The notes: generated by a model not told the origin, from the letters alone. Counted from the first letter of the stretch, positions 1 through 7,092 are shown. The stretch: 10,077 nt of DNA from an uncultured Coriobacteriaceae bacterium (GCA_900551595.1 URWR01000046.1:1-10077), one strand, 5' to 3'. Made by a program: numbers and translations.

Positions 1-3000
1 CGTTGGAGCCTTGCTTGTTGGCATGGGGTATGCCGACGATGGTGAAGCAGCTTCTCCGGGCTCTTTTCATATTCATGGTGACGCGGTGGACATTTTTCCT
101 GCTCAGGCTACCTCACCAGTGCGCATTGAGTTTTTTGGCGATGAGGTTGACCGTGTTCGCCGTATGGTGTCGTCAACGGGTCAGACGATTGGTGAGCTGG
201 AATCGGTTACCGTGTCGCCTTGTCGTGAGCTTGCGCTTACTGACGAAACAGTTGGCCGCGCGCGAGAAGCACTTGAAGCGTCGGCGCGCTTGGATGGTCG
301 CATTGCACAGGATCTTGAGCTTATCGAAGCGCGTTCATCTGCGCCTATTATCGACCGCTATCTTCCTGAGCTCTATGGATCAACGGATTCTCCGCTTGCA
401 CACATCTGCAAAGAAACACTTGTCGTACTCGCAGAGCCTCGAGCTTTGTTTGATGATTGTTTGCGAGCTTACGATGAGCTGGAAGCTACGGCACAGGCTG
501 CTCATGCATCATTAGAGGGTTTGTATATTCAGCCGCGTGACATGGATTTTGGCGCTCAGCAACGTTTTTCGTTCTCTTCCATCATGCGGGCAGGCACCTC
601 TGCGGTAACAAAGCTTGAAGTGCGTCAACCCGATCTGGCAGGCTCTGATGCCAAATTCATTGGACGTGTCCGTCAGTTTGTATCCAACAACATGGCAGTG
701 GCTTTTGCTGTACCCGATCGCGGTGCTCGCGCTTCGCTGGAACTGAGTTTTGGCGATGAGGGTATTCCGTTTTGCGAATCACTTGCAAATGATCCTGCCA
801 ACACTATTCCGTTTGAAGACTCCCATGCAACAAGTGACGTGGAACCACTTCAGCCAGGTGTTGTTACATTTTTTGATGCAGCGGTTCCCGCTGGTGTTGT
901 GCTGCCGGCTTCCAGATTGGCCATTCTCTCGGTGGGAGATCTTACGCAGCGCATGGCGCGCAAACGTGCTCGTCGCATTGACCCAACCAAGATTACGTTC
1001 CCCTTTAAACCAGGTGATTACGTAGTACACGCCACCCATGGCATCGCTTTGTTTGCCGACATTGTTCGCCAAGAGGTGGCAGGGCGAGAGCGCGATTACT
1101 TCCTTTTGGAATACGCTGGTGGCGATAAGCTCTTTGTGCCGCTTGAACAGGTCGATCGTCTCAGCCGTTATGTTGGGCCTGATGGCTCTTCTCCGCGTCT
1201 GACACGTCTCAATACAGCCGACTGGTCTCGCGTTACCGGCAAGGCGCGTCGCTCGGCGAAACGGCTTGCGTTTGACCTCGTGGATCTTTATACCCGGCGT
1301 TCTGCTGTGGCAGGCCATGCCTTTGCCCCTGACACGCCCGCCCAAGCAGATATGGAGGCGAGTTTTCCCTATGAGCTCACCTCTGACCAAGCCGGCGCAA
1401 TTGCCGACATCAAGGCAGATATGGAAGCTCCTCGCCCCATGGATCGCTTGCTCTGTGGCGATGTGGGCTTTGGCAAGACTGAGGTTGCTCTGCGAGCAGC
1501 GTTTAAGTGCGTTGCCGATGGTCGTCAGGTGATGGTGCTGTGTCCTACAACCATTTTGGCCGAGCAGCACTACCAGACGTTTTTCTCGCGCTTCTCGCCG
1601 TTTGATGTGGATGTGCGCGTCATGTCGCGTTTTGTAACGCCTGCACGACAGCGAAAAGCCTTAGAAGATTTTGCATCGGGCGAGGCACAAGTGCTCATTG
1701 GTACTCACCGTCTGCTTTCGAGCGATGTTAACCCGCATGATCTTGGTCTTGTGATTATCGACGAAGAGCAGCGCTTTGGCGTGCAGCATAAAGAGCAGCT
1801 CAAGAATATGCGTGAGCAGGTGGACGTGCTCACGCTGTCGGCGACACCCATTCCGCGTACGATGCAGATGGCTATGAGCGGTGTGCGCGATATGAGTCTC
1901 ATCATGACGCCTCCTCCGGGCAGAAAGCCGGTTGAGGTACATGTGGGCGAATGGGATCCCGACGTGGTATCCGATGCTATTCGCACAGAGTTAGCGCGCA
2001 ACGGTCAGGTGTACTACGTTTCGAACCGCGTACGCAGCATCGATGAGGCAGCGGCACGTGTTGCCGAAGCAGCTCCGGAGGCGCGTGTTGGCGTAGCACA
2101 CGGAAAGATGAGCGCTCGTGAGGTAGAAGACGTCATGATGGCGTTTGAAGCTCACGAGATCGATGTTCTTGTCGCTACAACCATTATTGAGAGCGGCATT
2201 GATAATCCACGGACAAATACGCTCGTAATAGAAGATTCTCAGCGCCTTGGTTTGGCGCAGCTCTATCAGTTGAAAGGTCGTGTGGGACGTGGAAGAACTC
2301 AGGCGTATGCCTACTTCATGTTCCCGCCCGATCAGCCGCTTACTCCAGAGGCTACCGAGCGTCTTACCGCTATTAACGAAAATCAGGATTTGGGCAGCGG
2401 TATGCGCATTGCCATGCGAGATCTCGAAATCCGTGGTGCCGGATCGCTGGTAGGTGCCGAGCAGCATGGCAACCTTTCCGGTGTTGGTTTTGACCTGTTT
2501 ACCCAGATGCTTGGTACTGCTGTTGCAGAGGCGCGCGGTGAAATTGCCGATGCTGAGCAACCAGAAGTTACTATCAATCTGCCAGCAGACTTCTATCTGG
2601 CAGAAGAATATGTGCCCGATGTTGACCGTCGTGTAATGGCATATCGCCGCCTGGCAACTGCGGCGGAGTTGGCCGACGTGGACGAGCTGGAACATGACCT
2701 TATCGAGCGCTATGGTGCACTGCCTCTGGCAGGTCGCAACCTCATGGATCGCGCTCGTATGCGTATTCGAGCTGGACGTTTGGGAGTTACCTCAATCTCG
2801 CTTACCGACGGGCGTCTTATCTATATGGGAATTGAAGTGCCGCGTGCAGCTGGGCTTAAGCTTCGCGAGCAGGGTGCTATTGTGTATCCCAAGACTCGCA
2901 AGCTGGCATATCCTTTCAGGCTTGCTCGTGCGAGTGCTACAAGTGCATCTCGTCGCGGTGGAAGTGCTTCTCGCCGTGCTTCTCAGGAGCGCAGTGCTGA

Positions 3001-3064
3001 GGAACTTTTGCCTGTGGCGCTTGGTGTGTTGGAACAAGTGGGCGGCGACGACGAAACAGAATAA
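1..3064 (+). CDS. mfd: Transcription-repair coupling factor Mfd (5'-truncated by window edge)
   Basis: Mfd is an ATP-dependent DNA translocase that removes RNA polymerase stalled at lesions and recruits UvrA for nucleotide excision repair. The frame is open to the left edge (first full codon at base 2), so 1020 residues are visible; against a usual ~1150 I estimate 120-180 N-terminal residues are missing. In order, numbering from the first visible codon: a UvrB-like segment with VRIEFFGDEVD (about 40-52); the CarD-like RNA-polymerase-interaction domain starting GDYVVHATHGIA (338-349); Walker A GDVGFGKT (486-493); the Walker B box DEEQ (587-590) followed by RFG; motif VI RVGRGR (760-765); and the C-terminal TRCF domain starting near INLPADFYL (about 857). 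The C-terminus carries a Ser/Arg-rich stretch. It ends in TAA whose last bases belong to the AAGGAG ribosome site of the next gene, 11 bp away, indicating co-transcription. Family assignment is very secure. Confidence 0.98.
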   Translation, partial: VGALLVGMGYADDGEAASPGSFHIHGDAVDIFPAQATSPVRIEFFGDEVDRVRRMVSSTGQTIGELESVTVSPCRELALTDETVGRAREALEASARLDGRIAQDLELIEARSSAPIIDRYLPELYGSTDSPLAHICKETLVVLAEPRALFDDCLRAYDELEATAQAAHASLEGLYIQPRDMDFGAQQRFSFSSIMRAGTSAVTKLEVRQPDLAGSDAKFIGRVRQFVSNNMAVAFAVPDRGARASLELSFGDEGIPFCESLANDPANTIPFEDSHATSDVEPLQPGVVTFFDAAVPAGVVLPASRLAILSVGDLTQRMARKRARRIDPTKITFPFKPGDYVVHATHGIALFADIVRQEVAGRERDYFLLEYAGGDKLFVPLEQVDRLSRYVGPDGSSPRLTRLNTADWSRVTGKARRSAKRLAFDLVDLYTRRSAVAGHAFAPDTPAQADMEASFPYELTSDQAGAIADIKADMEAPRPMDRLLCGDVGFGKTEVALRAAFKCVADGRQVMVLCPTTILAEQHYQTFFSRFSPFDVDVRVMSRFVTPARQRKALEDFASGEAQVLIGTHRLLSSDVNPHDLGLVIIDEEQRFGVQHKEQLKNMREQVDVLTLSATPIPRTMQMAMSGVRDMSLIMTPPPGRKPVEVHVGEWDPDVVSDAIRTELARNGQVYYVSNRVRSIDEAAARVAEAAPEARVGVAHGKMSAREVEDVMMAFEAHEIDVLVATTIIESGIDNPRTNTLVIEDSQRLGLAQLYQLKGRVGRGRTQAYAYFMFPPDQPLTPEATERLTAINENQDLGSGMRIAMRDLEIRGAGSLVGAEQHGNLSGVGFDLFTQMLGTAVAEARGEIADAEQPEVTINLPADFYLAEEYVPDVDRRVMAYRRLATAAELADVDELEHDLIERYGALPLAGRNLMDRARMRIRAGRLGVTSISLTDGRLIYMGIEVPRAAGLKLREQGAIVYPKTRKLAYPFRLARASATSASRRGGSASRRASQERSAEELLPVALGVLEQVGGDDETE

Positions 3065-3075
3065 GGAGACGGTAT

Positions 3076-4098
3076 ATGACAGAACCTATTTCCGCTGAAG
3101 AACTTGCTATTCTCAACCGCGCTCCGCATCTGAAGTGGGCCGTTATTGGATGTGGCGTTATCGCAAATGAGATGGCAGATGCTCTTGCTCGTGTTGGTCG
3201 CCATATTGATGGTGTGGCAAATCGTACGCTTGAGAAGGCACAAGCATTTGCCAACCGCCATGATGTACCCAGGGTATACACCTCCTACCAGGAGCTTTAT
3301 GACGATCCATCCATTGATGCGGTGTATATAACAACGCCACACAACACGCACGCAGAGTATATTCGTGGGGCACTCAATGCAGGCAAGCACGTCTTGTGCG
3401 AGAAGGCCATTACGCTCAATACCGAAGAACTTGATGAAGGAATGGCGCTTGCGCGTGAGCGCGGACTGGTCCTTATGGATGCCTGCACTATTTTGCATAT
3501 GCCCCTGTATAAAATGCTTCGCCGAAAGCTTGAGGCGGGAGATTTTGGACAAGTGCATCTTGCGCAGGTGAACTTTGGTAGCTTCCGTGAATATGACCCT
3601 AACATTCGCTTCTTTAATCCCGAGTTGGCCGGTGGCGCCATGCTCGATATCGGTGTATATGCCTTTACGCTTGCACGCACATTCTTAAAGAGCAAGCCGA
3701 CCGAGTACAGCTCGCTTGAGAACCCCGCATTTACCGGAGTGGATGAGGAAAGCGTCATTATTATGCGCAATGCCGAGCATCAGCTGGCAGCGTTCTCGCT
3801 CACCCTTCATGCCAAGCAACCCAAGCGCTATGTTATCGCCACCGATAAGGGCTATCTCGAAGGTATGGAGTATCCGCGTGCGGATGAGGCGACGTTTACC
3901 TGGTGGCCCGAGAACCGTCAGGAAACATTCCGTGCAGGCGAGCGCAGGCTGGCCCTTAACTATGCCTTGGCTGACCTTGAGGCTGCAGTGGCTGGCGAGG
4001 CGGAGGCACAGCGCTGTGCTGAATGGAGTCATGATGTGATTGAGCTCATGACTGACGTGCGTCGTGAGTGGGGCTTTTTATATCCCGAAGAGCGATAA
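3076..4098 (+). CDS. Gfo/Idh/MocA-family NAD(P)-dependent oxidoreductase
   Basis: A 340-residue protein with the two-domain layout of the Gfo/Idh/MocA family, cytoplasmic enzymes that oxidise or reduce sugars, inositols and diols with NAD(P). The Rossmann fold opens with AVIGCGVIA (glycines at 25 and 27). ITTPHNTHAEY follows, then CEKAITLN with the family's catalytic-type lysine at 110; the usual proline after EK is alanine here. The second domain holds GGAMLDIGVY (186-195). Tyrosine stands where many sugar dehydrogenases have histidine, as in the dihydrodiol dehydrogenase/glucose-fructose oxidoreductase branch. Start ATG 3076 has AAGGAG at 3063-3068, 7 bases upstream. It sits 11 bp after mfd and 10 bp before mazG, so it is probably in the same transcript. 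No neighbour indicates the substrate, and none is assigned. The family is certain; the specificity is unknown. Confidence 0.93.
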   Translation: MTEPISAEELAILNRAPHLKWAVIGCGVIANEMADALARVGRHIDGVANRTLEKAQAFANRHDVPRVYTSYQELYDDPSIDAVYITTPHNTHAEYIRGALNAGKHVLCEKAITLNTEELDEGMALARERGLVLMDACTILHMPLYKMLRRKLEAGDFGQVHLAQVNFGSFREYDPNIRFFNPELAGGAMLDIGVYAFTLARTFLKSKPTEYSSLENPAFTGVDEESVIIMRNAEHQLAAFSLTLHAKQPKRYVIATDKGYLEGMEYPRADEATFTWWPENRQETFRAGERRLALNYALADLEAAVAGEAEAQRCAEWSHDVIELMTDVRREWGFLYPEER

Positions 4099-4108
4099 GA
4101 GGCAAACG

Positions 4109-4966
4109 GTGAACGACGAGAAACTGGTTGCTGCTGCAGACGCTCAGAGTGCCTCTCGCCCTGGTGCGCCGGGTACGCAGGATGATTTTGAGCGTCTTGC
4201 TCGTACGATATGGCGCCTGCGCCAGCAGGATGGCTGTCCGTGGGATCGTGAGCAGACGCACGAGTCTATTCGCAAGAACATGATCGAAGAAGCGTATGAA
4301 ACGGCCGAGGCGATAGATGAGGGCAATTCGGCACATTTATGCGAAGAGCTTGGCGATGTGCTGATGCAGGTGCTTCTCCATGCCCAAATTGCCGATGATG
4401 CTGGTGAATTTACGCTTGCTGATGTATGCCGTGGGCTTAACGAGAAGCTCGTACGCAGACATCCTCATGTCTTCAATGACAAGACTCAGGCAGACTCAGC
4501 AGACGAAGTGCTTGATATTTGGGAAAACGTCAAGAGCGACGAACGTGAGAAGGCCTCCGAACAAGAAGGCAAACCCGTAGGTCTGCTCGACAGTGTTCCT
4601 CATGCGTTGCCGGCGTTAATGCAATGCCAGAAGATCTCTAAGCGTGCTGCGCGTGTTGGATTTGAGTGGGAAACCGTTGAGGACGTCTGGGAAAAGGTCG
4701 AGGAAGAACGCCAGGAGTTTCTTGCTGAAGAACCCGGTACGCCTGCGGCGGAGCTTGAGTTTGGCGACATGCTCTTTGCCCTTGCCAACGTGGCGCGCTT
4801 GGAAGGAATCGATGCTGAAGAGGCGCTCGAGCGTTCCTGTGAGAAGTTCCGCTCCCGCTGGAGCATCATGGAAGAAATGGCGCGCGAACAGGAAGAAGAG
4901 CTTTCCGAGATGGGTACTGACAAGCTCAACGAGTTGTGGAATTGCGTCAAGCAAGAGCATGAGTAA
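4109..4966 (+). CDS. mazG: Nucleoside triphosphate pyrophosphohydrolase MazG
   Basis: A 285-residue all-alpha NTP pyrophosphatase that hydrolyses (d)NTPs to NMP and pyrophosphate, a nucleotide-pool cleaning role in the cytoplasm. Two tandem MazG domains are visible, as in E. coli MazG (263 aa). The first carries CPWDREQTHESI, the metal-binding EEAYE (60-64) and EELGD (79-83), then RRHPHVF. The second has EEERQE (198-203) and ELEFGD (215-220), and FEWETVEDVWEKV lies between them. I chose GTG 4109 because AAGAGG (4097-4102) sits 6 bases upstream and the preceding gene ends at 4098. An in-frame GTG at 4064 would add 15 residues that overlap the oxidoreductase and look unrelated to the family. 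Location just after mfd is typical of Gram-positive bacteria. Family assignment is secure; the start is likely. Confidence 0.95.
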   Translation: MNDEKLVAAADAQSASRPGAPGTQDDFERLARTIWRLRQQDGCPWDREQTHESIRKNMIEEAYETAEAIDEGNSAHLCEELGDVLMQVLLHAQIADDAGEFTLADVCRGLNEKLVRRHPHVFNDKTQADSADEVLDIWENVKSDEREKASEQEGKPVGLLDSVPHALPALMQCQKISKRAARVGFEWETVEDVWEKVEEERQEFLAEEPGTPAAELEFGDMLFALANVARLEGIDAEEALERSCEKFRSRWSIMEEMAREQEEELSEMGTDKLNELWNCVKQEHE

Positions 4967-4984
4967 CACGTTTTCTGACTGCTC

Positions 4985-4993
4985 TGCTATAAC
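4985..4993 (+). promoter_or_regulatory. Candidate extended -10 promoter in the mazG - ftsB spacer
   Basis: TGC followed by TATAAC matches an extended -10 element (TGn plus a 5/6 match to TATAAT). No convincing -35 is seen 16-18 bp upstream, as expected for extended -10 promoters. The -10 also lies in a small inverted repeat, CTATA-acc-TATAG (4987-4999). It would give the ftsB-ppx pair its own transcript with a leader of about 90 nt containing the hairpin at 5024-5050. The call rests on motif appearance alone. Confidence 0.35.
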
Positions 4994-5023
4994 CTATAGA
5001 GATAAGGTCGCTACGAAATAAGT

Positions 5024-5050
5024 GGAGCAGCTCCCAAGAGGAGTTGCTCC
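5024..5050 (+). promoter_or_regulatory. Strong RNA hairpin in the mazG - ftsB spacer
   Basis: GGAGCAGCTCC (5024-5034) pairs with GGAGTTGCTCC (5040-5050): an 11-bp stem with one G-U pair and a 5-base loop (CAAGA). It sits 57 bp after the mazG stop and 42 bp before the ftsB start. The following sequence, GAAAACGATTTGATCC, has no run of T, so a classical intrinsic terminator is unlikely. It may be an attenuating or processing structure or a weak terminator. The pairing is directly visible; the role is inferred. Confidence 0.5.
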
Positions 5051-5092
5051 GAAAACGATTTGATCCCGAAAACGAAGCAGAATCGAACTCAT

Positions 5093-5653
5093 ATGGGTGA
5101 ATACAGCAGCGCGCGACAACAACGTTTATCGCGTTACGGAACAAATAGGGCTGGGCGAGCGCGTACCAATGATCGTGTGTCGTCCCGAAGGAATACCCCT
5201 CAATCAAAGCTGAATGGGTTTTTCTCGACCCTGCGTGACCGTCTGCCCGAGCCTCCAAGCAGTAAAGCGGGAAGAATCGGTCTGATTGTTGTTGCAGCAA
5301 TAGCAGTGTTGCTGTTGTTCTTATATGGCCCGGTTCGCGAATACTACGTGTCTTGGCGTGTAGGTCAGATTTATTCTGCTGAGCTTGCTGAGCTCAATGA
5401 AGACAATGAAGAGCTCAAAAGTGAGGTCAATCGTCTGCAATCGCGCGAGGGTATCGAAGATGAAGCGCGTAAGCGCGGGTATGTTTCCGAAGGTGAGACG
5501 GCTGTAACTGTTGAAGGTCTGGACGAATCTGAAACCTCAGATGGCGAGACTGGCGACACTTCGGATGCTTCTGATGAAAGCAACAACCCTTGGTACATAT
5601 CGGTGTTAGACGTGTTGTTTGGTTTTGACAAGACGTCTGTGAGCGTGTCGTAG
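5093..5653 (+). CDS. ftsB: FtsB/DivIC-family septum formation initiator (divisome membrane protein)
   Basis: A 186-residue bitopic membrane protein of the FtsB/DivIC family, which bridges FtsL and FtsQ/DivIB in the cell-division complex. It has a basic, Arg/Ser-rich cytoplasmic N-terminus (1-58) and one transmembrane helix (62-80, starting IGLIVVAAIAV). An acidic coiled coil with regularly spaced leucines follows (about 93-118), then the family's closing motif GIEDEARKRGYVSEGE (120-135). Beyond this is a Ser/Asp/Glu-rich tail (about 140-163) and a hydrophobic end, PWYISVLDVLFGF (166-178). ATG 5093 is the first ATG, but no good ribosome site precedes it; an in-frame TTG at 5060 would add 11 residues and is also poorly supported. 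The position between mazG and ppx matches actinobacterial gene order (Rv1024 in Mycobacterium tuberculosis). Family secure, start moderately so; the name DivIC would be equally apt. Confidence 0.88.
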   Translation: MGEYSSARQQRLSRYGTNRAGRARTNDRVSSRRNTPQSKLNGFFSTLRDRLPEPPSSKAGRIGLIVVAAIAVLLLFLYGPVREYYVSWRVGQIYSAELAELNEDNEELKSEVNRLQSREGIEDEARKRGYVSEGETAVTVEGLDESETSDGETGDTSDASDESNNPWYISVLDVLFGFDKTSVSVS

Positions 5654-5663
5654 GGGAGCTTGT

Positions 5664-6743
5664 ATGATTCGTGTAGCTTCAATTGATATTGGTACCGTTT
5701 CTGTTCGTCTTGCCGTTGCAGATGTGGAAAACGGAAAGGTGCTTCGATGTGCCAAACAGTCGCGTATTTGCGATTTGGGAGAGGGGCTTGCAAGCTCGGG
5801 CAAGCTTTCTCAGGCAGCATGCGAACGCGTTGTGGCTACCGTTGATGATTATCTTTCTGCGGCAAAGGGTGCAGGTGCCACACGGGCATGCTGTACGCTC
5901 ACCAGTGCTGCTCGCGATGCATCCAACTCCAATGATCTGATCTGTGAGCTTGAGAATCGCGGACTTCATCCCGAGGTAATACCAGGTAGAGTTGAGGGCT
6001 CGCTTACCTTTTTAGGTGTTGCACGCGATTTTCCAGGGCAGCGCATTGTCGTTGCAGACAATGGCGGTGGATCCACCGAACTTGCGGTGGGGTCGCTTGC
6101 TGTCTCTGTGGAAGGCGTGCCAAATAATCTGAACCTGGAGTTTGTGCGTTCGTCCGATGTTGGGTGCAGACGTGTTACCGAACAGTGTTTGCCGGGAGAT
6201 GGACCCGCAACAGAAGCGATGCTTGCTGACGCGCGTTCTTTTTGCGATACGCGTTTCGAGGCGGATATTCCATGGCATAAAGATGGCTCTCCGCACAGCT
6301 CACAGGATGGAACAGCTGCTCTTGCGGATTATCGTGGTGATAACCCGTCCTGTGGCGTTGCTCGTCCCACGCGTTTGGTAGCGGTTGGCGGCACGGTTAC
6401 TTCGTTGGTGGCCATCGATGCAGCCCTTGATCCTTATGATTCTTCTTTTGTCCACCTCCATGAGCTCACAGCTCAACAAGTGGATGGACTGATCGACATG
6501 CTTGCTCAGCTGAATGTAGAAGAGCGCCGCCATATTATTGGACTGCAAGCCAAACGTGCTCCGGTTATTCTTGCTGGCGCCGTGGCCATTCGAGAGCTTA
6601 TGCGCACGACGGGTTTTGACAGACTTACGGTGAGTGAAAGCGACCTGCTGTTTGGTCTTTCGGCTGTAGCTGCAGCAGCCGCAGGAGATGCCGAAGGTGT
6701 TTCTCCGGTGAACTGGCTTCCCCAATTAACATGTCTGTCCTAA
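5664..6743 (+). CDS. ppx: Exopolyphosphatase, Ppx/GppA family
   Basis: A 359-residue member of the Ppx/GppA phosphatase family (sugar kinase/Hsp70/actin fold), which releases phosphate from the end of polyphosphate or hydrolyses pppGpp to ppGpp. Visible motifs are the phosphate-1 loop IDIGTVSVRL (7-16; families usually have DxGSNS), TSAARDA (80-86), a glutamate at 111 in GRVEGSLTFLGV that aligns with the catalytic-glutamate region, the phosphate-2 loop DNGGGSTEL (132-140), the adenosine-type loop VGGTVTSL (241-248) and the C-terminal ERRHIIGL...RAPVILAGA. A hydrophilic insertion near 198-236 (HKDGSPHSSQDG) makes it longer than the usual ~310-320 residues of short actinobacterial Ppx proteins. 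ATG 5664 has GGGGAG (5653-5658) overlapping the ftsB stop, so the two genes are co-transcribed. Polyphosphate versus pppGpp preference cannot be told from the sequence. Confidence 0.93.
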   Translation: MIRVASIDIGTVSVRLAVADVENGKVLRCAKQSRICDLGEGLASSGKLSQAACERVVATVDDYLSAAKGAGATRACCTLTSAARDASNSNDLICELENRGLHPEVIPGRVEGSLTFLGVARDFPGQRIVVADNGGGSTELAVGSLAVSVEGVPNNLNLEFVRSSDVGCRRVTEQCLPGDGPATEAMLADARSFCDTRFEADIPWHKDGSPHSSQDGTAALADYRGDNPSCGVARPTRLVAVGGTVTSLVAIDAALDPYDSSFVHLHELTAQQVDGLIDMLAQLNVEERRHIIGLQAKRAPVILAGAVAIRELMRTTGFDRLTVSESDLLFGLSAVAAAAAGDAEGVSPVNWLPQLTCLS

Positions 6744-6757
6744 ATTGCGCAATAACT

Positions 6758-6811
6758 TGCTATAGTAATGCGTGTTATTGGTGTGCGACGATTCGAATAA
6801 GCTAGTACAAT
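6758..6811 (+). promoter_or_regulatory. Candidate promoter region for tRNA-Leu
   Basis: Two -10-like elements lie in the 85-bp gap between ppx and the tRNA. One is an extended -10, TGC-TATAGT (6758-6766). The other is TACAAT (6806-6811), which would start transcription about 10 bases before the tRNA. Neither has a clear TTGACA-like -35 at 16-18 bp; TGCGAC at 6784-6789 is the best partner for the second. The choice between them is uncertain. Confidence 0.3.
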
Positions 6812-6828
6812 AGTTGCACCTTGTTCGT

Positions 6829-6914
6829 GGGGGCGTGGCGGAATTGGCAGACGCAGGGGATTTAAAATCCTTGGCCGTTTAGGCTTGTGGGTTCGAGTCC
6901 CACCGCCCCTACCA
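6829..6914 (+). tRNA. tRNA-Leu (anticodon UAA), CCA encoded
   Basis: An 86-base class II tRNA reading UUA/UUG. The acceptor strand GGGGGCG (6829-6835) pairs with CGCCCCT (6904-6910), with a G-U closing pair. Discriminator A is at 6911 and genomically encoded CCA at 6912-6914. The D-arm contains AATTGGCAGACGC. The anticodon stem GGGGA/TCCTT encloses the loop TTTAAAA (6861-6867), with anticodon TAA at 6863-6865. A long variable arm, GGCCGTTTAGGC, is the leucine/serine/tyrosine class mark. The T-arm GTGGG-TTCGAGT-CCCAC is canonical. No terminator with a T-run follows. Confidence 0.97.
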
Positions 6915-6973
6915 AACCTTCGGCAGTTTGAAGCGTCGAGGATAGCGTTTCTCCCTTTCAAATGTGATGAGTT

Positions 6974-7030
6974 GTTGTCCTTATAGTTGTCTATAAACTG
7001 TGCATGTACAACTTGTATACTGGTTGTCCT
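6974..7030 (+). repeat. Cluster of GTTGTC(C/T) direct repeats upstream of the fusion gene
   Basis: GTTGTCCT occurs exactly at 6974-6981 and again at 7023-7030, with a one-base variant GTTGTCT at 6986-6992. An inverted relative, GTACAAC (GTTGTAC on the other strand), lies at 7006-7012. Four GTTGT-type elements in 57 bp, just before a gene whose product has a DNA-binding domain, suggest a protein-binding region. The repeats are short, so chance is not excluded. Confidence 0.4.
6981..7020. promoter_or_regulatory. Candidate operator: palindromes upstream of the GntR-transketolase gene
   Basis: Several perfect inverted repeats are packed into 40 bp: TTATAG-ttgt-CTATAA (6981-6996), TACAA-c-TTGTA (7007-7017), and inside or beside it TGTACA (7005-7010) and GTATAC (7015-7020). 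HutC-type GntR regulators generally bind short AT-rich palindromes with GT and AC at the outer ends and TA near the centre, which GTATAC and TTGTATAC resemble. The cluster lies about 115-155 bp before the start codon and overlaps the best promoter candidate. Autoregulation by the fusion's own winged-helix domain is an inference. Confidence 0.4.
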
Positions 7031-7041
7031 GTACCTACTAT
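7013..7041 (+). promoter_or_regulatory. Candidate promoter for the GntR-transketolase operon
   Basis: TTGTAT (7013-7018) and TACTAT (7036-7041) are spaced by exactly 17 bp. The match to consensus is modest (3/6 and 4/6). An alternative -10 is TATACT at 7016-7021. The -35 lies within the TACAACTTGTA palindrome, an arrangement suited to repression. It would leave a leader of about 90 bases. Confidence 0.3.
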
Positions 7042-7092
7042 GACCGAATGATCTTACATGCCCTTACGGCTGTGTTTCCGAGGGGCATTTCA

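Noticed and set aside
779..1570. Long open frame (263 codons) on the minus strand inside mfd
   Set aside because: It lies opposite conserved mfd coding sequence including Walker A, and its translation has no recognisable domain; it is an antisense shadow.
1991..2695. 234-codon open frame on the minus strand inside mfd
   Set aside because: Opposite the helicase motif VI region of mfd, with no family resemblance and no independent ribosome site of note.
4064..4108. Upstream GTG as mazG start
   Set aside because: It would overlap the oxidoreductase by 35 bp; GTG 4109 has a proper AAGAGG site right after the preceding stop.
5024..5050. Intrinsic terminator after mazG
   Set aside because: The stem is strong but there is no T-run after it; recorded as a hairpin of unknown role instead.
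6927..6962. Terminator after tRNA-Leu (TTTGAA ... TTCAAA)
   Set aside because: Arms are only six A/T-rich pairs with a 24-base loop and no T-run.
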